From the NCBI RefSeq assembly GCF_012849215.1, contig NZ_CP051682.1:1054001-1118000 (forward strand): a DNA stretch of 64,000 bases. The letters run 5' to 3'. Position numbers and translations under genes: made by a program. The notes beneath the pieces are model-generated. The model had not been told where the DNA came from and did no database searches. It saw only the letters and a list, made by a program, of their open reading frames with translations. Numbering within the stretch: position 1 is the stretch's first letter; the number at the start of each line of letters is the position of its first letter. This DNA is from Mucilaginibacter robiniae (lineage in GTDB: Bacteria; Bacteroidota; Bacteroidia; Sphingobacteriales; Sphingobacteriaceae). This document shows positions 49,016 to 57,269 of this stretch, piece by piece.

Positions 49016-49753
49016 TTATAATTCGCTATTCAATATCTCAGCAATATGAATAACTTTCACTTTGCTGCCCTGGCGGCGCAATATGCCTTCCATATGCATC
49101 AGGCATGACATATCCACACCGGTAATGTATTCGGCATCGTGGTGTAAATGATCAGCTACTCGATCTTTACCCATTTTGGCCGATACGGCTTCTTCGGTTA
49201 CGCAGAAGGTACCGCCAAAACCGCAGCATTCATCTTTACGGTCCAGTTCAATTAAATCAATGCCTTCTACCATCTTCAGCAAGCTGCCAGGTTTAGAAAA
49301 GTCCGGTGCTACCAGCTCGGTCATCGAACTCAAGTGCAAACCACGCTGACCGTGGCAGCTTTGGTGCATACCTACCCGGTGTGGAAACTTTGAAGGCAGG
49401 CTTTCTACCTTCAAAACATCGGTTAAGAATGAAGTTAACTCCCAAACTTTGTGTGCGGTTTCCTGAGCTTTTTCAGGCTGCTTATTATCGTATAAGTGTT
49501 CACGTACGTGCAAAACACAACTACCTGATGGGGCTACGATATAATCGAAATCAGAAAAATTTTTAATAAACAATTCATTACAACCACCGGTCAAATGCTC
49601 AAAACCTGAATTGGCCATAGGCTGGCCGCAGCAGGTTTGATTAGCCGGGTAAACCACATCTACCCCCAACTTTTCCAACAATTGCAAAGTAGCAATAGCT
49701 GCGCCGGGGTAAAACTGGTCAACATAACAAGGTATAAACAAGCCTACTTTCAT
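49016..49753 (-). CDS. lutA: LutA-type CCG-domain lactate utilization protein
   Basis: A 245-residue protein with two cysteine-rich CCG domains as in LutA/GlcF/HdrD: CCGQPMANSG in the first half, and SCHGQRGL and ECCGFGGTFC in the second. Together with LutB and LutC it oxidises L-lactate to pyruvate. Its ATG overlaps the kinase stop by four bases (ATGA), so lactate oxidation is translationally coupled to rhamnose catabolism. That overlap is the strongest evidence that the lactate used here comes from rhamnose. Confidence 0.93.
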   Translation of the reverse strand: MKVGLFIPCYVDQFYPGAAIATLQLLEKLGVDVVYPANQTCCGQPMANSGFEHLTGGCNELFIKNFSDFDYIVAPSGSCVLHVREHLYDNKQPEKAQETAHKVWELTSFLTDVLKVESLPSKFPHRVGMHQSCHGQRGLHLSSMTELVAPDFSKPGSLLKMVEGIDLIELDRKDECCGFGGTFCVTEEAVSAKMGKDRVADHLHHDAEYITGVDMSCLMHMEGILRRQGSKVKVIHIAEILNSEL

Positions 49754-51141
49754 ATATTTACCGGGTGTGTTAAAGCTTTATAACGCTTTAACTGTATTAA
49801 ATTATTCGGCAGGTCTTTATAATTCCATGATTTATGAATAGCCAGCGCCGTACCTACTGCTGTGGCCTGCGCTACGGAAGCTGCCCACACTTGTATATCC
49901 GGAAATTTTTGTGCCAGCAGATTCATAAAAATCTCGTTTTTACCAAAGCCGCCATCTACATAAATATCTTTTACTTGAGTACCTTTAAGCACCAATTGGG
50001 TAGAGCTATATTGCAGGTCAACCAAATCAAGTATCAATTGGTGATAAGCTTCCACATCATTGGCAAAACCAGCCAAATCTCTGGCTGCAAAGCCAGAAGT
50101 AATTAAGCCCGTACTATCGGTACCTGTTGTAGCTGGTGCATATTTTTCTTTCAGCGCAGCTATTACTTCAGCCTGGTAAGGCATGGTACGATAATGTGCG
50201 GGGCTTTGACCGAACCAAGCCGATATACGCTTCACCTGCTGCTCATGCTCGTTACCGGAAAACACCCGTGATGCTTTTACCGGCTTGCCTTGGTATTGCA
50301 TGTATGATAAACAATCGCTGCTTAACTCTTCGGCCGTAAGTGGCTGCTGGTTAAACGGATTTAAACTTATACACCAGGTACCGGTAGAAAGCAGGATAAA
50401 AGGTTCAGCAAAGCTAATCAGATATGGAATAAGCGCTGCTGAGCTATCATGCAGGCCAATGCCTACCGCGCAATTCTTTCCATTCAATATCATGGCTAAA
50501 GCCTGGTTGGATGGAAATATGGGCGCCAGCTTTTTACGCAGGTGTTCTTCCTTTACCCAGCTATGGTAATCGTTCTGTACAAAATCCCACAACTGGGTAT
50601 GACAGCCAATGCTGGTAATATCTGAATAAGCCTGACCTGATACCAGCGAGCTTAAATACTGCGGTAAATGCAAGGCATATTTTACCTGGCTGAACAAATC
50701 AGTTTTTTGGTACTTAATGCGATACAGTTGCATACCTGAGTTCAGGCTATCCAGTACAGGTGATGCGGTTTCGGCAGCAATTTGTTCAGGAGCGCCGTAA
50801 GTATCATAAAACTGTTTTTTAACCTGTTGCGGATACGCTTTCAGGTAATTGTATAGGGGAGCCAGCGGCTCCCCTTCTTCATTCACATATACTAAACTGG
50901 CGCCGTATGATGAAAAATTGATGGCGCGAATATCAAATTGCGGCATCCGATAAATTTCATGTAAAGAATCATGAACGGATGAACGCAAGGTTTCCAGGTT
51001 TTCGCAAACATCACCATCCTCATCTACCGTTTCAATAAACCTGGCCGATTTTTCAAAAACAATATTGTAGTCTTCATCCAGCAGAAACAATTTTTTGTTG
51101 GTTTTGCCTACATCAAATACAGCTATTACAGGTATGGGCAT
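49750..51141 (-). CDS. FGGY-family carbohydrate kinase, probable L-rhamnulokinase
   Basis: A 463-residue FGGY kinase. The N-terminal ATP-binding core VIAVFDVGKTNKKLFL, the middle GIGLHDSSAALIPYL, and the C-terminal YVDGGFGKNEIFMNLLAQ (phosphate 2/adenosine region) are clear. The GKTNKK opening differs from the DxGxxSxR opening of classic RhaB, so this belongs to a divergent FGGY group. Its role as rhamnulokinase (L-rhamnulose to L-rhamnulose 1-phosphate) is inferred from its place between the isomerase (5 bp away) and lutA. It is the only kinase in the operon. Confidence 0.85.
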   Translation of the reverse strand: MPIPVIAVFDVGKTNKKLFLLDEDYNIVFEKSARFIETVDEDGDVCENLETLRSSVHDSLHEIYRMPQFDIRAINFSSYGASLVYVNEEGEPLAPLYNYLKAYPQQVKKQFYDTYGAPEQIAAETASPVLDSLNSGMQLYRIKYQKTDLFSQVKYALHLPQYLSSLVSGQAYSDITSIGCHTQLWDFVQNDYHSWVKEEHLRKKLAPIFPSNQALAMILNGKNCAVGIGLHDSSAALIPYLISFAEPFILLSTGTWCISLNPFNQQPLTAEELSSDCLSYMQYQGKPVKASRVFSGNEHEQQVKRISAWFGQSPAHYRTMPYQAEVIAALKEKYAPATTGTDSTGLITSGFAARDLAGFANDVEAYHQLILDLVDLQYSSTQLVLKGTQVKDIYVDGGFGKNEIFMNLLAQKFPDIQVWAASVAQATAVGTALAIHKSWNYKDLPNNLIQLKRYKALTHPVNI

Positions 51142-51146
51142 GATGT

Positions 51147-52421
51147 TTATAATCCGGTAGCTACTGTTTTCTCACCTCTTTCACCAATCAGGCTTTTACG
51201 CACCTCAAACTGCCGGTAAACTTCCAAAGGTTGTAAAGCGCCACCTGCACGTAAACGTGCTTCGGCTACCAACGGACGCACATCCGTGCGGTAAGCATGC
51301 TGTAATATTTCCTGCGCTTTGGTTACGTCATTACTTTGCTGCGCTGCTACCAGTGCTTCTTTATCTACCAGTAAAGCCTGAGCATAAGCCATCTTTATCG
51401 CTTCTACCGATTGCAGTAAATCTTCAATCGGATCTTTCAGGTTGTGCGAAGCATCAATCATCCAGCCAATATCAGTAGCGTGGGTCATGCCGCGGGCATC
51501 CATACCTTCCACCAGCTCGTTGAAAATCAAGAATAGCTGGTAAGGATTAATGCTGCCTACGGTTAAATCATCATCGCCGTATTTAGAATCATTGAAGTGG
51601 AAACCTGCTAGTTTGCCCTCCATCAGCAACAATGATACAATCTGTTCAATATTGGTATTCGGTAAATGGTGACCCAAATCAACCAGGGTTGATGCTTTAG
51701 CACCCAGTTTGTTAGCCAGTAACAATGACTGTCCCCAGTCGCCAATTGTAGTTGAATAGAAGTAAGGCTCGTAAGGTTTATACTCTATCCACACTTTCCA
51801 GTTGTCAGGCAAGGCATCATAAATTTCTTGTAAGCTTTCCAAGGTATTTTGAAAAGCGTTACGGAAGTTTAACTGCCCCGGAAAACTAGAGCCATCGGCC
51901 AACCATACAGATAACGCGTTAGAACCTAGTTCAACGCCATATTTAATCACTTCAATGTTATGCTCAACCGCATGTCTGCGTACGCCTTTATCTCCGTGGT
52001 GCAGCGATCCAAATTTATAGCTCAGTTGCTGATCTTTCTGATCCTGAAAAGTATTAGAGTTTACGGCATCAAAACGTAATTCATGCTGGGCAGCCAGCGC
52101 TTTGATAGATGCAGCGTTTTCAGGAATATCCCACGGAATATGCAATGATATTGAATTGCTTGATTTATTCAGCGCATGAATTAAGCCTACATCTTCAATT
52201 TTTTCTTCCAGGCTACGAGGCTCTCCACCTCCTGAAAAACGGCCAAAACGGGTACCACCCGTACCTAATGCCCAGCTGGGTATGGCTATATTAAAAGCCA
52301 TAAGCTTTTGCATCACATCATCCAGGTTTTTTACATCAGCCGCTATATATTCAAACTGGCGCTGATGCTTGGCACGCAGTTGCTCATTGCTTTCCGCAAT
52401 CTGATACTTCTCTAATCTCAT
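51147..52421 (-). CDS. rhaI: L-rhamnose isomerase (RhaI / Pseudomonas stutzeri type)
   Basis: A 424-residue TIM-barrel sugar isomerase. The segments IPSWALGTGGTRFGRF, WVEYKPYEPYFY-like (here WIEYKPYEPYFYST), LVDLGHHLPNTNIEQIV and FHFNDSKYGDDDLTVGS contain the metal-binding Glu, Asp and His residues of this family. It interconverts L-rhamnose and L-rhamnulose in the cytoplasm. It is the RhaI type, not the E. coli RhaA type. A TTAGTA/TACTAA palindrome lies 19 bp before the start, so it may be separately regulated. Confidence 0.93.
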   Translation of the reverse strand: MRLEKYQIAESNEQLRAKHQRQFEYIAADVKNLDDVMQKLMAFNIAIPSWALGTGGTRFGRFSGGGEPRSLEEKIEDVGLIHALNKSSNSISLHIPWDIPENAASIKALAAQHELRFDAVNSNTFQDQKDQQLSYKFGSLHHGDKGVRRHAVEHNIEVIKYGVELGSNALSVWLADGSSFPGQLNFRNAFQNTLESLQEIYDALPDNWKVWIEYKPYEPYFYSTTIGDWGQSLLLANKLGAKASTLVDLGHHLPNTNIEQIVSLLLMEGKLAGFHFNDSKYGDDDLTVGSINPYQLFLIFNELVEGMDARGMTHATDIGWMIDASHNLKDPIEDLLQSVEAIKMAYAQALLVDKEALVAAQQSNDVTKAQEILQHAYRTDVRPLVAEARLRAGGALQPLEVYRQFEVRKSLIGERGEKTVATGL

Positions 52422-52439
52422 TTTTCAAATTTTTAACTG

Positions 52440-52458
52440 GTTAGTATAAACTACTAAC
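52440..52458. promoter_or_regulatory. Candidate GntR-type operator before rhaI
   Basis: GTTAGTA at 52440-52446 and TACTAAC at 52452-52458 are perfect inverted arms with a 5-bp spacer. The same half-sites occur at the divergent regulator promoter (55925-55942). The site is between the aldolase and isomerase genes, inside the operon. Confidence 0.55.
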
Positions 52459-52462
52459 AGCC

Positions 52463-52477
52463 GGGCCTAAAAGGCCC
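52463..52477. other. Intercistronic hairpin between the aldolase/dehydrogenase gene and rhaI
   Basis: GGGCCT / AGGCCC arms with an AAA loop, next to the palindromic operator candidate. With no clear T-run it may protect or attenuate the message rather than end it. Confidence 0.4.
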
Positions 52478-52499
52478 AGCCATTAATAAACCACTAAAA

Positions 52500-54632
52500 T
52501 TAACGAACAAATCCGGCAGCTACACCACCATCCACGTTAATTACGTTACCAGTTGATTTGTTCAGCAGGCCGCCGGTAAGGGCAAAGCAAGCATTAGCAA
52601 TGTCATCAGGTAAAATAATTTCGTTTAACAGTGTACGTTTAGCATAGTAAGCCGGTAACTCTTCAACGGTAATACCGTAAGCTTTGGCACGACCTTCGGC
52701 CCAGCCGCCAGCCCATATATTACTATCACTGATTACAGCATCAGGATTTACTACATTCACACGAATTTTATCAGGGCCCAATTCGGCCGCATTTAAGCGG
52801 CTTAGGTGTAGCTGTGCTGCTTTAGCACTGCCATAACCTGCATTGTTCGGACCGCTTACCAAAGCATTCTTGCTCACGATATTGATAATATCGCCACCAG
52901 TGCCTTGTTTTTTCATTACCGCTACTGAAGCTTGTGTAACCAGGAACTGGCCTTTCACCAATACATCATACAACAAGTCCCAATCTTTTTCGGTATGGTC
53001 GGCAATACTTTTAGAGATAGAAAGGCCAGCATTGTTCACAATTAAATCTACACCACCGAAAGCTAAAGCAGCAATGTCCATAGCTTCCTGTATCTGTGCA
53101 GCATTGGTTACATCTAACACCGCAGTGGTGTATGAATCTTTACCGAACAAGCCTTTAAACTCTTCGCCGGCACCAGCCAAGCGCTCAGCGTTCATATCAT
53201 TCAGAATAACTACAGCGCCTTCCTGCACCAGCTTTTTAGCAATAGCTTTACCAATACCACCTGCACTGCCCGTAATTAAAGCAATACGGCCCGATAAGGC
53301 TTTAGGCTTAGGCATACGTTGCAATTTAGCTTCTTCCAGTAACCAGTATTCTATATCAAAAGCTTCTTGCCGGGGCAATGAGGTATATTCAGAAATAGCC
53401 TCAGCACCTTTCATTACATTAATAGCGTTGATATAAAATTCGGCAGCTACACGGGCAGTTTGCTTATCTTTCGAGAAGGTAAACATACCTACACCCGGAT
53501 ATAATATTACTACCGGATTGGTATCACGAACACCGGGGCTATTATCGTGTTTGCAGGTGTTGTAATAGTCGGTGTACATTTGGCGGTAAGCCTCAAAAGC
53601 TGGCGTCAGCTTTTCTTTTAAGGCAGCCACATCGCTCAAATCAGCATCTGGAGTTAAATCCAGCACCAGCGGACTAATTTTGGTGCGCAAAAAGTGATCG
53701 GGACAACTGGTTCCCATTGGTGCTAAACGATCCAGATCGTTTGAATTGGTAAACTCCAGCACACGGGCATCATCGGTAAAATGACCAATCATTTTGGTGT
53801 TGCTAGAGCAGAAACCACGTAATACTGGCGCCAGTGCAGCAGCCTGTTTTTTACGACCGGCTTCATCCAGGCTTTGTATTTTCTGACCGCCAAATACGGG
53901 GCCTTTTTTACCATAGTTTTGTTCCAGGTACTCGGCGCATTTTTCAATGACTTCCAGCGTATTGATATAACTTTCATAAGCGGTATCGCCCCAGGTAAAT
54001 AAACCGTGCGAACCCAGCATAATGCCACGAATGTTCGGACTGCTATCTAAGCATTCTTTCAGCTGCAAACCTAAATCGAAACCAGGGCGTTGCCATTCTA
54101 CCCAGCCAATAGTACCGCCAAAAAGCTCTTCGGTAATTTGCTTACCATCTTTAGCAGCGGCAATAGCAATGGCTGCATCAGGGTGCAAGTGGTCAATATG
54201 TTTGAAAGGCAAAAAGCCATGCAAAGGCGTATCAATAGAAGGCGCCTTAGAGTTCAGGTCGAATATGCTGTGGTTAAATAGCTCCACCATTTCATCCTCA
54301 TGCTCAATGCCGCGGTAAACATTTTTCAGGCTACGCAAGCGGTCAACATACAAAGCTGCTAAGCCACTCTTTTTTAAAGTACCTATATCACCACCCGAAC
54401 CTTTAATCCACATAACTTCTACCTGCTGACCGGTTAAAGGATCCTTATCCATTACTTTGCAGGAAGTGTTGCCGCCACCGTAATTGGTTAAACGCAAATC
54501 TGCTCCCAGCAGGTTTGAACGATAAATTAGCAGGGCTACTTCGTCGCCAGCTAATTCTGCCGCCTTGGCATCATCCCACAGGTAGCTTACATGTTTAAAT
54601 TCAGTTGTATTCACAGACATATTCTTATCCAT
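52500..54632 (-). CDS. Bifunctional L-rhamnulose-1-phosphate aldolase / lactaldehyde dehydrogenase (RhaEW type)
   Basis: A 710-residue fusion. Residues about 1-420 are a class II aldolase/adducin domain (TNYGGGNTSCKV, HGFLPFKHIDHLHPDA, GSHGLFTWGD with Zn-binding His). Residues about 430-710 are a short-chain dehydrogenase with the NAD motif TGSAGGIG, NNAGLS and the YxxxK pair in GYGSAKAAQ. The first half splits L-rhamnulose 1-phosphate into DHAP and L-lactaldehyde; the second oxidises lactaldehyde to L-lactate with NAD. This output matches the lutABC genes downstream. The start could also be the fifth codon (MSVNTTEF). Confidence 0.94.
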   Translation of the reverse strand: MDKNMSVNTTEFKHVSYLWDDAKAAELAGDEVALLIYRSNLLGADLRLTNYGGGNTSCKVMDKDPLTGQQVEVMWIKGSGGDIGTLKKSGLAALYVDRLRSLKNVYRGIEHEDEMVELFNHSIFDLNSKAPSIDTPLHGFLPFKHIDHLHPDAAIAIAAAKDGKQITEELFGGTIGWVEWQRPGFDLGLQLKECLDSSPNIRGIMLGSHGLFTWGDTAYESYINTLEVIEKCAEYLEQNYGKKGPVFGGQKIQSLDEAGRKKQAAALAPVLRGFCSSNTKMIGHFTDDARVLEFTNSNDLDRLAPMGTSCPDHFLRTKISPLVLDLTPDADLSDVAALKEKLTPAFEAYRQMYTDYYNTCKHDNSPGVRDTNPVVILYPGVGMFTFSKDKQTARVAAEFYINAINVMKGAEAISEYTSLPRQEAFDIEYWLLEEAKLQRMPKPKALSGRIALITGSAGGIGKAIAKKLVQEGAVVILNDMNAERLAGAGEEFKGLFGKDSYTTAVLDVTNAAQIQEAMDIAALAFGGVDLIVNNAGLSISKSIADHTEKDWDLLYDVLVKGQFLVTQASVAVMKKQGTGGDIINIVSKNALVSGPNNAGYGSAKAAQLHLSRLNAAELGPDKIRVNVVNPDAVISDSNIWAGGWAEGRAKAYGITVEELPAYYAKRTLLNEIILPDDIANACFALTGGLLNKSTGNVINVDGGVAAGFVR

Positions 54633-54651
54633 TATTTTCTATAATCAATAT

Positions 54652-55737
54652 TTAAGGTTTAATAGAGTTACCGTATCCTACAATCAACACAGATAAAATG
54701 ATTGTTAATATACCGGCAACTACCGTAGCTAATGCTTTACGGCTTACACCCTTCCATTCTTTCAGCACCAAGCCCCATATATTGGCAATTAATATGATAA
54801 AAGCCATATGCAAAATCCAAGAACTTGGCCCGTTACCTAACCGGCTTTCGCCCATACCATAAAAGAAAAACTGCAAAAACCAGGTGGTACCTGCCAAAGC
54901 CGAAAACAGGTAGTTAGCTGTTAACGGGGTTTTCTTATTTAAATAGTCGCCAAAGGTGCGGTTGCGAGCGTTCAGGAACATACACCATATAAAATTGGTA
55001 GTAAGGCCACCCCATAATATCACTACATAGGTTACGTTATTCTGAAACAGAAACTCGCCCTGTCCCGGGTGCGTAGCTTTCCATATATTATTCGCTTCAT
55101 TAGCCATATCTTTACCGGCATCAATACCAAAAGCAAAGCAGGCACTTAGTACACCCGAAATAATAGCCACAATCAACCCCAGGCTGAAATTGTATTCAGT
55201 ATTGTTAACAGCCACTTCCCGGTCAACGCTTAGTTCGCGTTCTTTCATTACCCCAGCACGGCCGCAAATAACAATGCCCAGCACACAAACCAAAATGCCC
55301 AGCAACACCATTTGGCCCCAATGGTTATGCAACAATATACTTAACGTATCTTTTCCTTCTTTCGGGTAAAAATCATAATAAATTGATGGAATGAGCGATC
55401 CGAAAATGGAGCATAAACCCAATATTACCGAACTGCCTAGTGCCACACCCAAGTAACGTACACCCAAACCATAGGTAAGTCCGCCTATACCCCACAACAA
55501 GCCAAACATGTAGGTAAGCATCAATATGTGCCCGTTGGTATGTTTAATGATTTCGGTAAAACCAGGAATAGTTAGCCATGCTGCCAGCGGCGGAACAATA
55601 AGCCAGGAGAACAGCCCGCCTACAATCCAGAAGCTTTCCCAAGCCCAACCTTTTACTTTTTTGTAGGGAATGTAAAAGCTGCCTGAGGCAAAACCACCGA
55701 TAAAATGAAATATTACGCCAAATATAGCTTGCATCAA
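54652..55737 (-). CDS. rhaT: L-rhamnose/proton symporter RhaT
   Basis: A 361-residue inner-membrane protein with about ten hydrophobic segments. The opening FGVIFHFIGGFASGSFYIPYKKVKGW and the GLTYGLGVRYLGVALGSSVILG segment match RhaT. It brings L-rhamnose released by GH106 into the cytoplasm. First gene of the minus-strand rha-lut operon, 19 bp before the aldolase/dehydrogenase gene. Upstream lie a CATGAY tandem decamer and two palindromes shared with the divergent regulator. Confidence 0.95.
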   Translation of the reverse strand: MMQAIFGVIFHFIGGFASGSFYIPYKKVKGWAWESFWIVGGLFSWLIVPPLAAWLTIPGFTEIIKHTNGHILMLTYMFGLLWGIGGLTYGLGVRYLGVALGSSVILGLCSIFGSLIPSIYYDFYPKEGKDTLSILLHNHWGQMVLLGILVCVLGIVICGRAGVMKERELSVDREVAVNNTEYNFSLGLIVAIISGVLSACFAFGIDAGKDMANEANNIWKATHPGQGEFLFQNNVTYVVILWGGLTTNFIWCMFLNARNRTFGDYLNKKTPLTANYLFSALAGTTWFLQFFFYGMGESRLGNGPSSWILHMAFIILIANIWGLVLKEWKGVSRKALATVVAGILTIILSVLIVGYGNSIKP

Positions 55738-55789
55738 ATAGAGGATTTAACAATTGGTGCCGGCTAAAATAGAAAAGCTTGTTTAGACA

Positions 55790-55809
55790 GCTATCATGCA
55801 CTGTCATGG
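55790..55809 (-). promoter_or_regulatory. Weak tandem decamer upstream of rhaT
   Basis: On the minus strand CCATGACAGT is followed by GCATGATAGC, a CATGAY direct repeat with a 10-bp period, 53 bp before rhaT. It resembles the second half of the transport-operon site and may be a variant of the PUL operator. Confidence 0.35.
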
Positions 55810-55854
55810 TTAAGTTTAGTACTGATTAAACGTTTTATCACAATAGTGGCAATA

Positions 55855-55868
55855 ACCTGTAAACAGGT
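55855..55868. promoter_or_regulatory. Perfect palindrome in the rhaT / GntR divergent region
   Basis: ACCTGT-AA-ACAGGT, 14 bp, perfect dyad. Possible second operator type between the divergent promoters. Confidence 0.4.
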
Positions 55869-55924
55869 AAGTCAAATAGCATATATCACATTAAAAAACA
55901 CAACCTGTGGTTATGAATCATATA

Positions 55925-55942
55925 TTAGTATGTTTGTACTAA
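55925..55942. promoter_or_regulatory. Operator candidate overlapping the GntR gene's -7 box
   Basis: TTAGTA at 55925-55930 and TACTAA at 55937-55942 flank TGTTTG. The sequence TATGTTTG at 55929-55936 is a perfect TAnnTTTG -7 box for the plus-strand regulator gene, so a bound repressor would cover the promoter (autoregulation). The same half-sites precede rhaI. Confidence 0.6.
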
Positions 55943-55970
55943 CAAACGCTAAGGCAAATGCCCCTAACCA

Positions 55971-57002
55971 ATGAAACCTGCTTCTTTTTTAGAGTATATC
56001 GAGATTGACTACTATTCGTCGACACCTAAATATTTACAGCTGGCTAACTCCATTGCTAAAGCTGTACGTGATAATAAATTGTACAAAAACGATATTCTGC
56101 CTTCTATTAACGAGCTGAACTACAACTTTGAAATTTCACGAGATACTGCCGAAAAGGCCTATAAACATCTGAAATCTATTGGCATATTGGGTTCAGTTCC
56201 GGGTAAGGGCTATTATATCAAGAGTACGGAGGCCATACAGCAGTTTAAAGTTTTTTTATTGTTCAATAAACTAAGTACCCACAAAAAAATTATTTATGAT
56301 GCGCTGGTTGCCGGTTTAGACAACCAGGCCGCTATTGATTTATATATTTACAACAACGACTACGCTCTGTTCAAAAAGTTTCTGGAAAATGCAGGTGATG
56401 ATTATACTCATTACGTAATAGTAAGTCATTTTTTGGAAGGTGGTGAAAATGCGCACGAGCTAATTAACAGAATACCTAAAGACAAACTGATTTTACTGGA
56501 TAAACTGATTAAGGGAGTAGATGGCGACTGCGCTGCCGTATATGAAAACTTCGAAAAAGATATTTTCAGTGCACTGGAGCAGGCGCTACCGCAATTGCGT
56601 AAGTACCATACTATAAAAATTACTTTTCCAGAAAGCACCTACTTCCCTAATGAGATATTACAGGGATGTAGTAACTTTTGTACCCAATACGGTTTTCATT
56701 ACAAAGTAGCGCACCAGGTAGAAACCGAACCTATTGATGCTGGCGAAGCATTTATTACCTTAATGGAACATGATGTAGTAACCTTGGTAGAGCGTATTTT
56801 GCAAACTGATTTGCAAGTGGGTAAAGACGTAGGCGTAATTTCTTACAACGAAACACCATTGAAGAAGATCATCTTGAATGGCTTAACTACCATTTCTACC
56901 GATTTTCAGAAAATGGGCGAAGTTACCGCACAACTCATTTTAAACCATCATTGCAGCCATATTGAAATTCCGTTTTATTTAAGATTACGGGCTTCTTTAT
57001 AA
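55971..57002 (+). CDS. GntR-family regulator with LacI-like ligand-binding domain, probable rhamnose regulator
   Basis: A 343-residue protein. Residues about 15-80 are a GntR winged HTH (YLQLANSIAKAVRDNKLYKNDILPS is split here: LPSINELNYNFEISRDTAEKAY contains the recognition helix; GKGYYIK is the wing). Residues about 90-340 resemble periplasmic-binding-protein-type effector domains (VISYNETPLKKI, TISTDFQKMGEVTAQLIL). Such regulators control sugar catabolism and bind the sugar or its phosphate. Divergent from rhaT, with palindromic operator candidates in the shared region. Rhamnose or rhamnulose derivatives as effector is an inference. Confidence 0.85.
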   Translation: MKPASFLEYIEIDYYSSTPKYLQLANSIAKAVRDNKLYKNDILPSINELNYNFEISRDTAEKAYKHLKSIGILGSVPGKGYYIKSTEAIQQFKVFLLFNKLSTHKKIIYDALVAGLDNQAAIDLYIYNNDYALFKKFLENAGDDYTHYVIVSHFLEGGENAHELINRIPKDKLILLDKLIKGVDGDCAAVYENFEKDIFSALEQALPQLRKYHTIKITFPESTYFPNEILQGCSNFCTQYGFHYKVAHQVETEPIDAGEAFITLMEHDVVTLVERILQTDLQVGKDVGVISYNETPLKKIILNGLTTISTDFQKMGEVTAQLILNHHCSHIEIPFYLRLRASL

Positions 57003-57046
57003 AAAAGCATGTGCTCCGTGATTAGCTCAGGAGCACATGCTTTTTT
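57001..57046 (+). terminator. Strong intrinsic terminator after the GntR gene
   Basis: Perfect 17-bp arms: AAAAAAGCATGTGCTCC at 57001-57017 and GGAGCACATGCTTTTTT at 57030-57046, 12-base loop, six-T tail. The left arm begins in the stop codon. The A-run also allows termination of the convergent gene at 57270. Confidence 0.92.
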
Positions 57047-57269
57047 GATTCCATCTTATTACGGTTTCCCAACGAGGCTAAACATAAGTTAGCTACCTGC
57101 TTTATCACTGTTCAAATTTGCCTAAAAGCCCCAAGAGTGTATAAGACCACCATCTCCTTTAATCTTCTACTTTCCACATGAGCCCTAGGCAATTTGAACA
57201 AATTTAACTAACTATCAGCTAATAAAATAAGCGAGTGATAGGGTTCCCTAAACTCTATATCCATAGCTG

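Noticed and set aside
52843..53436. 197-codon plus-strand frame inside the aldolase/dehydrogenase gene
   Set aside because: It lies antisense to a strongly supported gene and has no recognisable domain.
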